Below, one piece after another: positions 41,645 to 47,073 of a stretch of 47,073 bases of DNA. Below the pieces are notes generated by a model. It was given only the letters and a program-made list of their open reading frames with translations. It had not been told where the DNA came from and searched no databases. Where the stretch lies: contig CAZVKG010000023.1 of assembly GCA_964627665.1 (NCBI GenBank), forward strand, positions 1-47,073. The letters are read 5' to 3'. This DNA comes from UBA1351 sp964627665 (GTDB lineage: Bacteria > Bacillota > Clostridia > Lachnospirales > Vallitaleaceae). The position numbers and the translations under genes were made by a program. Every line of letters starts with the position of its first letter. Positions within the stretch are counted from its first letter, which is position 1.

Positions 41645-41990
41645 TTTCCTCTCCTAGTAATCCTTGCTGAAATAATAAGCCAGATGCTGTAAACAATGAA
41701 TGTGTCGTTCGAATAATAACGATATCGCGTTCATTGGCCATATCAATAATATCTTCTGAAGGTTTTTTACCTCTTACAATTAGAATTGCTTTTATATCTA
41801 ACATTTCTGCCGTTCGGATAACTTGTGGATGAACAAGACCGGTTAATAGCAAGACATTATTTTGAACATACGCTAACACATCACTCATAAGGTCACAACT
41901 GTACCCATAATCAATTTCATCTTCAAGTAATTCTGACTTACCGCAGATTAATTCGCCATTTAATATATTTAGTACTTGTTGTATTTTCAT
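41619..41990 (-). CDS. DRTGG domain protein (first copy)
   Basis: 123 residues: ILNGELICGKSELLEDEIDYG, SCDLMSDVLAYVQNNVLLLTG, AILIVRGKKPSEDI, then a strand-helix end. Same family as the 110-residue protein encoded at 39527-39859. First gene of the five-gene cassette. AGGAGG is 7 nt before the ATG. Confidence 0.75.
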   Translation of the reverse strand: MKIQQVLNILNGELICGKSELLEDEIDYGYSCDLMSDVLAYVQNNVLLLTGLVHPQVIRTAEMLDIKAILIVRGKKPSEDIIDMANERDIVIIRTTHSLFTASGLLFQQGLLGEEIAHDEIHL

Positions 41991-42016
41991 AAATTCCTCC
42001 TAGATAATGTGTCTAT

Positions 42017-42045
42017 ATTTTAACAGTAAAACGCAATAAAGTAAA
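42017..42045 (-). promoter_or_regulatory. Promoter of the DRTGG-hydrogenase-like cassette
   Basis: Minus strand TTTACT (42040-42045), 17-nt spacer, TAAAAT (42017-42022), about 30 bp upstream of the first DRTGG start. It lies back to back with the chemoreceptor gene. Confidence 0.5.
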
Positions 42046-42107
42046 TGATACATTGTTATAGAAAAAAGTTTATTGGCGTTTTTTACTAAATCTGTTGAAT
42101 AATTACA

Positions 42108-42127
42108 TATTATTCTGTAGAATAATA
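42108..42127. promoter_or_regulatory. Perfect inverted repeat before the chemoreceptor gene
   Basis: TATTATTCT and AGAATAATA form 9-bp arms around GT, ending 3 bp before the GGAGG of the + gene. It could be an operator or a small RNA stem controlling translation. A TTGAAT-N17-TAGAAT promoter (42095-42123) would overlap it but would start transcription at the ribosome binding site. Confidence 0.45.
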
Positions 42128-42142
42128 ACAGGAGGTATTGCC

Positions 42143-44095
42143 ATGAAAAAAAGATTATCTGTATTATCAAAAAAAGCTTCAAATGATCCTTATATGCATA
42201 AAATAAAAGATTGGGATTTTACTGAACGATTTGATTCAACTAATGTCAATCCTACAAATGACTCTCCTTATTATGAAATTTATGTGGACTATAAAACATA
42301 TTTTTCTGAATTTTCCAATGCATTTAATGAAGTGATGGATGTATCGAGTAAATTAGAAGGTATTATTCAAGATCTCTCGGATTCATCAGAGCAAATAAAA
42401 GATGCATCCTCTTACATTGCTGATGGAGCGAATCACCAAGCAAAAGATGTTGCTACTGGACTGGCATTAACCGAACAACTTGCTGAAAGCTTAAGCACAA
42501 TGGAAAGTCGTTCTAAAGCCCTCATCGATTTAGCTAACTCCATGGGTCAAGTAAATTCTGCCGGTCGGGAGTCCGTTGATGGTCTTATAACAAATCAAGA
42601 AAAAAACCAAAAAGTTATTACAACAATCACAGAAGAAATATATAAAGTTTTAGAAAAAACAGAGAGCATTAATGATATCACCAATGTCCTCTACACTATT
42701 GCAGAACAAACGAATCTACTAGCCCTTAATGCATCTATTGAAGCGGCACGAGCAGGAGAAGCAGGAAAAGGCTTTGCCGTCGTCGCTGATGAAGTACGTA
42801 AACTATCTGAAGAAAGTCGAAAAGCCAGTAGCGACATCAATGATTCTATACTTATGGTTACAAATGAACTGAATGATTTGAAAAATGTTATTGATGAGTC
42901 GACGGATATATTCAACGCGCAAAAAAAATCCGTTAACGATGTTGTTGAAAGCTTTGATAAAATCAATGCATATATTTTAAAATTCATTGAAGAACAAGTC
43001 CACTTTAATGACGAGTTTTTAGGATTAAGCGAACAAAAAGATGAACTTGTTTCTATGATGAATAATGTGGCTTCTGTCGTTGAAGAGTCAACAGCAACAA
43101 CGGAAGAATTAGCAAGTTTAACCTTGTATCAAAATAGCTCTACATCCATGCTGACTCAAATGACCGAACTTCTATCAGAGTATGTTGATAAAATCAATCA
43201 AGATTTTCAACGCGTTCAAGTCGACGTGGTCACTTCAAAAAACATCTCTGTTGCAATGATATTTGATATTGATGTTCCCTTTTGGCACCCAACGCGATAT
43301 GATGCAGAAAAAGCGGCAAAAATATTTAATTATTCTATTGATTTTTTTGCACCGAAATCTCGTAATACCGCAACCGAAGAAATGAAAAAGATTACAGAAC
43401 AATTAATTGAAAACCATTATGATGCAATTGCTATTAGTCCAATTTATTCAAAAGATATTGTGAAAAATCTTCAAACCTGTGTTAAAAATGGTAGCCGTAT
43501 CATTTTCTTAAACTCTAAATTAGATGATGTTCCATACGAAGCCCTCATTCAAACGGATGGATATAATGCAGGAAAAAGTGCTGCTAAGGTAGCTGCTAAA
43601 ATTACGAATAATCGAGGAAAAGCGATTGTTGGTCGCTGGCAAGATGTTACGATTGATGCCATTGATCAAAGAGCCATAGGTTTCATCGAAGCCATAAAAA
43701 AAGAGACTAATTTAGAAGCTATTTCCTACCCTATTCCTAGTGACGGCGATGATGATAAAATATTTAACGTCATTGATAAAATGCTATCGGCTCATCCTGA
43801 TATCAACGTTTTATTTACGACAGATATTAATTGGGGAGAACATGCAGCAAAATATATTACGCGACGAAAGCCAAAATTTTCTTTAATTACTATGGATTAT
43901 ACAAAAGAAATATCCGGATACATTGAGTCGGGAGCCATTTCTTGTGCTTTATCTCAAAGAAATGCAACTTGGGGATCGATGACCATTGAATTTGTTAGTG
44001 CACTTCTTGAAGGTAAAGCAATTACAAAATATACCGATACAGGAACTTTTGAAGTGAGCGCATCAAATATAAGTATTTTTAAAAAACGATTCTAG
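42143..44095 (+). CDS. Soluble methyl-accepting chemotaxis protein fused to a periplasmic-binding-protein domain
   Basis: Start ATG 42143 with AGGAGG 7 nt upstream. The 650-residue protein has no signal peptide and no membrane helix. Residues about 60-360 form an MCP signalling coiled coil whose tip is IAEQTNLLALNASIEAARAG, followed by FAVVADEVRKLSEES. Residues about 366-650 are a type I periplasmic-binding-protein (LacI/RbsB-like) fold: NISVAMIFDIDVPFW, HYDAIAISPIY, RIIFLNSKLDDVP, YNAGKSAAKVAAK, GFIEAIKKET and VLFTTDINWGEHAAKY. The sensing part is thus C-terminal and cytoplasmic, the reverse of normal sugar chemoreceptors. It probably couples intracellular sugar or nucleoside levels to CheA. 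Confidence 0.88.
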   Translation: MKKRLSVLSKKASNDPYMHKIKDWDFTERFDSTNVNPTNDSPYYEIYVDYKTYFSEFSNAFNEVMDVSSKLEGIIQDLSDSSEQIKDASSYIADGANHQAKDVATGLALTEQLAESLSTMESRSKALIDLANSMGQVNSAGRESVDGLITNQEKNQKVITTITEEIYKVLEKTESINDITNVLYTIAEQTNLLALNASIEAARAGEAGKGFAVVADEVRKLSEESRKASSDINDSILMVTNELNDLKNVIDESTDIFNAQKKSVNDVVESFDKINAYILKFIEEQVHFNDEFLGLSEQKDELVSMMNNVASVVEESTATTEELASLTLYQNSSTSMLTQMTELLSEYVDKINQDFQRVQVDVVTSKNISVAMIFDIDVPFWHPTRYDAEKAAKIFNYSIDFFAPKSRNTATEEMKKITEQLIENHYDAIAISPIYSKDIVKNLQTCVKNGSRIIFLNSKLDDVPYEALIQTDGYNAGKSAAKVAAKITNNRGKAIVGRWQDVTIDAIDQRAIGFIEAIKKETNLEAISYPIPSDGDDDKIFNVIDKMLSAHPDINVLFTTDINWGEHAAKYITRRKPKFSLITMDYTKEISGYIESGAISCALSQRNATWGSMTIEFVSALLEGKAITKYTDTGTFEVSASNISIFKKRF

Positions 44096-44099
44096 GGAC

Positions 44100-44127
44100 T
44101 TGCAAAATATCTGGATTGTGTTATAAT
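44100..44127 (+). promoter_or_regulatory. Strong sigma-A promoter for the Cys-rich protein gene
   Basis: TTGCAA (44100-44105), 16-nt spacer, consensus TATAAT (44122-44127), starting just after the chemoreceptor stop. It yields a 5' leader of about 110 nt. Confidence 0.7.
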
Positions 44128-44220
44128 AATAACAATAAATGATTCTTAAATATAATACTTTTACAAGAAATCACCTTTTTTCTACGGAAAGTATTATATT
44201 TTTTAAAAATAATTGTTATT
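44128..44220 (+). repeat. Nested inverted repeats in the leader of the Cys-rich protein gene
   Basis: AATAACAAT (44128-44136) matches ATTGTTATT (44212-44220), and AAATATAATACTT (44148-44160) matches AAGTATTATATTT (44189-44201), both perfectly. The inner 13-bp stem encloses a 28-nt loop and is followed by TTT, so it could act as a weak terminator or a structured regulatory RNA. It does not match a riboswitch class I know. Confidence 0.55.
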
Positions 44221-44246
44221 AATTTAACAACACAGGAGGCTAAATT

Positions 44247-44504
44247 ATGTGTAAGGTGTGCAAACCATTCAGAAAATATGAAACAGTTCAATCCCATGAT
44301 CAACTACTTAAAATCAAAGAAGAAGCGCTCAATTATGTTAAGCAAGGCCTATTACAAGTTGCTTATGAGTATGTTGAGCAAGATCAATATCAAGAAACAC
44401 AATTTTACTGTTCAGAATGTGGATGTAGGCATATTTTATGGCTTCACACATACTATTTAGCCTGTGGTGGTGAATGGCGTACGCTAGCCCATCAAATGGC
44501 GTAA
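44247..44504 (+). CDS. Small Cys-rich (probably zinc-binding) protein
   Basis: 85 residues with AGGAGG before the ATG. Two metal-like clusters: CKVC at residues 2-5, and CSECGCRH near residue 55 with a later Cys in YLACGGEW. A helix with YVKQGLLQVAYEYVEQ lies between. The pattern suggests a small zinc-ribbon or treble-clef protein that folds around one metal. No family is recognised. It has its own strong promoter and structured leader. Its 3' end overlaps the convergent aldehyde dehydrogenase gene by 21 bp. Confidence 0.65.
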   Translation: MCKVCKPFRKYETVQSHDQLLKIKEEALNYVKQGLLQVAYEYVEQDQYQETQFYCSECGCRHILWLHTYYLACGGEWRTLAHQMA

Positions 44505-45854
44505 TAATTTAAGCGGTAATTTATAGGGAGCATATCTAAAAGGAAGGTCAAGCCAATTGGCCTTTTTTAATATGCTTTTTTTATGTGAAAAGGTTTCAAA
44601 AGAAGTTTTGCCATGATACGAACCCATGCCACTATCTCCAATTCCACCAAATGGAAGACGATGATTGGCAATATGTATCATGGTATCGTTGACCACCCCA
44701 CCACCAAAATGTAAATCATGAATAAGTTTGTTCGCATTTTGTTTGTTTTCACTAAAAATATAGCAAGCTAATGGTTTTGGTTTTCTGTTCAACGAATGAA
44801 CAACATCTTTTAATGAACTATAGCCTATGACTGGTAGAATTGGACCGAATATCTCTTCTTGCATAACTGAAGAACTTTCATCCGGTTGGTCAATTATGGT
44901 TGGTTCAATTTTTAAACATAACTTATTTGACCGTCCACCATGGTATATCTTGGATTTTTCCAGTAATTGCGTTAAACGGTCAAAGTGATTTTGATGAATT
45001 ATTTTTGGATATTGTTCATTGTTACACGGTTCAGGACCATACATTTGCTGTATATATTTTTGCAAATAATACATAAGCTCTTTTTTTACATGTTTTTCAA
45101 CAAGGATATAGTCTGGGGCAATACATGTCTGCCCTGCATTAACAAACTTCCCCCATACGATACGTTTAGCAGCAAGCTTAAGATTGGCAGTATGATCAAC
45201 AATACAGGGACTCTTACCCCCTAGTTCAAGTGTAACTGGTGTTAATGTATTTGCCGCCGCACGCATAACGTGTCGACCGACTTGAGTGCTTCCGGTGAAA
45301 AAAATGTAATCAAAGTTTTCATGCGTTAATTGTTTTGATATATTTTCACCACCTAGAATTGTTTGTACATAAGCACTATCAAAACAATCAAGTACTATTT
45401 TTTCAATAATCTTAGCTGTTGCCGGAGCGTATTCGGATGGTTTGATGGTCACACAATTTCCGGCAGCAAGTGCACCGATTAAGGGTTGTAAGGCAAGTAA
45501 AAAAGGATAATTCCATGGTGCGATAATGAGAACAAGGCCATATGGTTCTTGATAAATGTAGCTACTTGCAGGTTGATGAACAATTGGCGTCGGCTTCTTT
45601 TTTCTTGACATCCACTTGCGAAGATGTCGTATTGTATAATTTAATTCTTTATAAAAAATACCCACTTCTGTCGCATATGCCTCAAATTCTGCCTTGTTCA
45701 AGTCTAAGTAAAGGGCCTTAATTATATCGTTTTCATAATAGCGAACGATTTCTTTGAGTTTTTTGAGCTGTTGAATACGGAAATGATAACTTTGTGTCTT
45801 GCCTTCTAAGAAATACGCTTTTTGTTGTTTAATTATACGCGTAAGTAAATCCAT
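44484..45854 (-). CDS. Aldehyde dehydrogenase, class 3 type
   Basis: 456 residues, the shorter length of ALDH3/YwdH-type enzymes. The active site is complete: nucleophile Cys244 in NAGQTCIAPDY, general base Glu210 in VTLELGGKSP, NAD site TGSTQVGRHV and Asn in APWNYPF. EEIFGPILPV and LPFGGIGDSGMG follow. It oxidises medium- or long-chain aldehydes with NAD(P)+. It is 29 bp downstream of the lactonase gene and probably in the same transcript. Confidence 0.9.
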   Translation of the reverse strand: MDLLTRIIKQQKAYFLEGKTQSYHFRIQQLKKLKEIVRYYENDIIKALYLDLNKAEFEAYATEVGIFYKELNYTIRHLRKWMSRKKKPTPIVHQPASSYIYQEPYGLVLIIAPWNYPFLLALQPLIGALAAGNCVTIKPSEYAPATAKIIEKIVLDCFDSAYVQTILGGENISKQLTHENFDYIFFTGSTQVGRHVMRAAANTLTPVTLELGGKSPCIVDHTANLKLAAKRIVWGKFVNAGQTCIAPDYILVEKHVKKELMYYLQKYIQQMYGPEPCNNEQYPKIIHQNHFDRLTQLLEKSKIYHGGRSNKLCLKIEPTIIDQPDESSSVMQEEIFGPILPVIGYSSLKDVVHSLNRKPKPLACYIFSENKQNANKLIHDLHFGGGVVNDTMIHIANHRLPFGGIGDSGMGSYHGKTSFETFSHKKSILKKANWLDLPFRYAPYKLPLKLLRHLMG

Positions 45855-45883
45855 TTTCTCTCTCCCTCTTCTCCCTTACCTTT

Positions 45884-46915
45884 TTACTCAATTATTTCTT
45901 CAACATAGCTAATTAATGGGATGGGTATCGAATCGATGTATTTTAATATTGACTTTCCTGTTCGTTGAAGATTAAACACCGATAGTTGCCCGCTCTTTTG
46001 ATTGGCAACAAACACTTCTTTTTCATTTTTGCTAAAAGCAATGAGACGTGGCCAATCTCCCATACAATCGATTTCATCAATTTTCGTGCATTTTTCATCC
46101 TTAACTTTAAACAGCGACAAGGTATTTGGGCCTCGATTCGGTACAATAAGAATGGAATGGTCTTTTGTCAATATACTCGTCCCTACTGCGTTAACATCTT
46201 GTTCTGAAGCTTGAATCGTGTCGACCAATTCGGTTATTTCTCCTGTTGCGTTATCAAAGGATAATATCATAATACTGTTATTTAATTCATTCATACAATA
46301 TATGTATCGATCTTCTTTTGATAGAATCACTTGTCTGGGGCCTGAACCTTGAGGCAATGAAAACTTAGAATGCTCAATGAAAGGAACTTCTGTGATCTTA
46401 TCCATATTAAAAACACGAATATAATCTCGACCAAGATCAACCGCTAGTAACCATTTTCCAGAGTATGTTATAATTGTACCATGTGCTCTGGCCACCTCTT
46501 TATGGTCATCAGCTGGTGTAAATGTATTAATAAACGCCTTTTCCTTTTTGCTGAAAATATGAATATGTCCGCTTCCATAGCAGGAAACAAAGATATAGGG
46601 CAGATCCGGATTTGTGTGCATATGACAGGCAGCGGCCCCTTTTATACTGGCCTCATTACTCTTGAATATACTAATTGGACCTTTAAAATAACTATATGTG
46701 GATAGCTTTACTTCTTCATCGAGCTCATGTAATACATATAGATTCGGTTCCTCCCATGCTAAATAGGATGGATTTTCATTATCAAAAATACCATATCTAT
46801 AATGCAAACCGTCCTCATCGTAGCGTATGATGTTAATATCATGGTGTTGTTCGGCATCACTATAGCTTCCGGTAAATAATGTCTTTGAATCAATTAATTT
46901 TTTTAATCGTTTCAA
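45884..46915 (-). CDS. Lactonase family beta-propeller protein (6-phosphogluconolactonase-like)
   Basis: 343 residues from TTG 46915 (AAAGGAT upstream). Seven-bladed propeller repeats of the YbhE/Pgl type are visible: ACHMHTNPDLPYIFVSCYGS, GSGPRQVILSKEDRYIYCMN, VGTSILTKDHSILIVPNRGP and GDWPRLIAFSKNEKEVFVANQ. Members hydrolyse 6-phosphogluconolactone or bind quinone-like lactones; activity here is not certain. A strong promoter lies upstream. Confidence 0.8.
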   Translation of the reverse strand: MKRLKKLIDSKTLFTGSYSDAEQHHDINIIRYDEDGLHYRYGIFDNENPSYLAWEEPNLYVLHELDEEVKLSTYSYFKGPISIFKSNEASIKGAAACHMHTNPDLPYIFVSCYGSGHIHIFSKKEKAFINTFTPADDHKEVARAHGTIITYSGKWLLAVDLGRDYIRVFNMDKITEVPFIEHSKFSLPQGSGPRQVILSKEDRYIYCMNELNNSIMILSFDNATGEITELVDTIQASEQDVNAVGTSILTKDHSILIVPNRGPNTLSLFKVKDEKCTKIDEIDCMGDWPRLIAFSKNEKEVFVANQKSGQLSVFNLQRTGKSILKYIDSIPIPLISYVEEIIE

Positions 46916-46986
46916 TAAATTCAGATCCTTTCTTCCTTATATTATGAATACGGTATATGTATCAAACCATAAACATTCTTATATAT

Positions 46987-47015
46987 ATTATATCTTATCG
47001 AAGAATCGGATGCAA
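46987..47015 (-). promoter_or_regulatory. Promoter of the lactonase-aldehyde dehydrogenase genes
   Basis: Minus strand TTGCAT (47010-47015), 17-nt spacer, consensus TATAAT (46987-46992), about 65 bp before the lactonase start. Confidence 0.7.
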
Positions 47016-47027
47016 GTTAAGAACAAA

Positions 47028-47073
47028 GAGGCTTCGCCTCGTTATAAGTCGGTTGCTTTAGCAACTGGCTTTT
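47028..47073 (+). terminator. Two hairpins at the right edge, the second followed by T residues
   Basis: GAGGC-TTC-GCCTC (47028-47040), then AGTCGGTTGC-TTTA-GCAACTGGCT (47047-47070) with TTT running to the window end. In the + direction the second looks like an intrinsic terminator, but no + gene precedes it. It may belong to an RNA element or an inverted repeat that continues beyond the window. Confidence 0.4.

Noticed and set aside
42143..44095. Chemoreceptor fusion as a sequencing artefact
   Set aside because: A single frame runs through the junction near residue 360 with a natural helical linker and no slippery run at the join; raw reads would settle it.
44148..44201. Known riboswitch class in the leader of the Cys-rich gene
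   Set aside because: The stem is almost purely AT and the loop matches no conserved aptamer core that I can recall.

Overview
The window looks like chromosome from an AT-rich, anaerobic Gram-positive bacterium of the class Clostridia, probably near Lachnospirales. The evidence is the gene content and order: an rnfCDGEAB operon, a divIVA/ylmH/yggT/sepF/yggS division cluster, lspA-rluD-pyrR-uraA, radC-mreCD-mrdA-minCDE-rodA-mgsA, and strong GGAGG ribosome binding sites throughout. No rRNA, tRNA, CRISPR array or intact insertion sequence was recognised. The organism assignment is inference from content, not from a search.

Left arm (1-9970, all on +): an accessory array of small, mostly unrelated genes: a TM-anchored surface protein, an S9-type peptidase lipoprotein, a small lipoprotein, a SAM methyltransferase, an APH-fold kinase, a satD/DUF3307 pair, and VOC, DUF1697, RDD and DUF1349 proteins. 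Gene debris lies between them: a DUF4367-like tail, a 2'-5' RNA ligase gene with its middle deleted, an antisense protein-like remnant, and a C_GCAxxG_C_C gene cut off where the next gene starts. The best-defined regulatory signal is three 20-bp inverted repeats at an exact 28-bp period, the last one covering the -35 box of the satD promoter.

Strand switch (about 9.97 kb): the + array meets a long run of minus-strand genes that continues to 41990, broken only by one small P-loop gene. The first minus-strand gene is a XerS-like tyrosine recombinase with a 30-bp near-palindrome behind its start. A replication terminus with a dif-like site is a reasonable hypothesis.

Pyrimidine block (11.1-16.4 kb): pyrR-uraA sits behind a readable PyrR-type attenuator. 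Next comes a lipoprotein gene followed by overlapping pyrB and pyrC. Both encoded enzymes have lost a histidine that is normally active-site (PyrB His to Asn136; PyrC HxH to His61-Cys-Asn63, plus loss of the substrate arginine).

Cell envelope and division block (16.4-33.8 kb): rluD, lspA, aroB (out of place), divIVA, ylmH, yggT, sepF, yggS, an HlyD-like protein and a TIGR01212 radical SAM protein. A small P-loop ATPase follows on +, then mgsA (catalytic Asp replaced by Val60), rodA, minEDC, mrdA, mreDC and radC. mreB is absent from its usual place between radC and mreC, and maf is a multiply broken pseudogene.

Energy and redox block (33.9-42.0 kb): rnfCDGEAB for ferredoxin:NAD+ oxidoreduction, preceded by a regulatory-looking cassette of DRTGG, HATPase, hydrogenase-like Fe-S protein, DRTGG and HATPase.

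Right end (42.1-47.1 kb): a cytoplasmic chemoreceptor whose signalling domain is fused to a C-terminal periplasmic-binding-protein fold, a small Cys-rich protein behind a strong promoter and nested inverted repeats, a class 3 aldehyde dehydrogenase and a beta-propeller lactonase.
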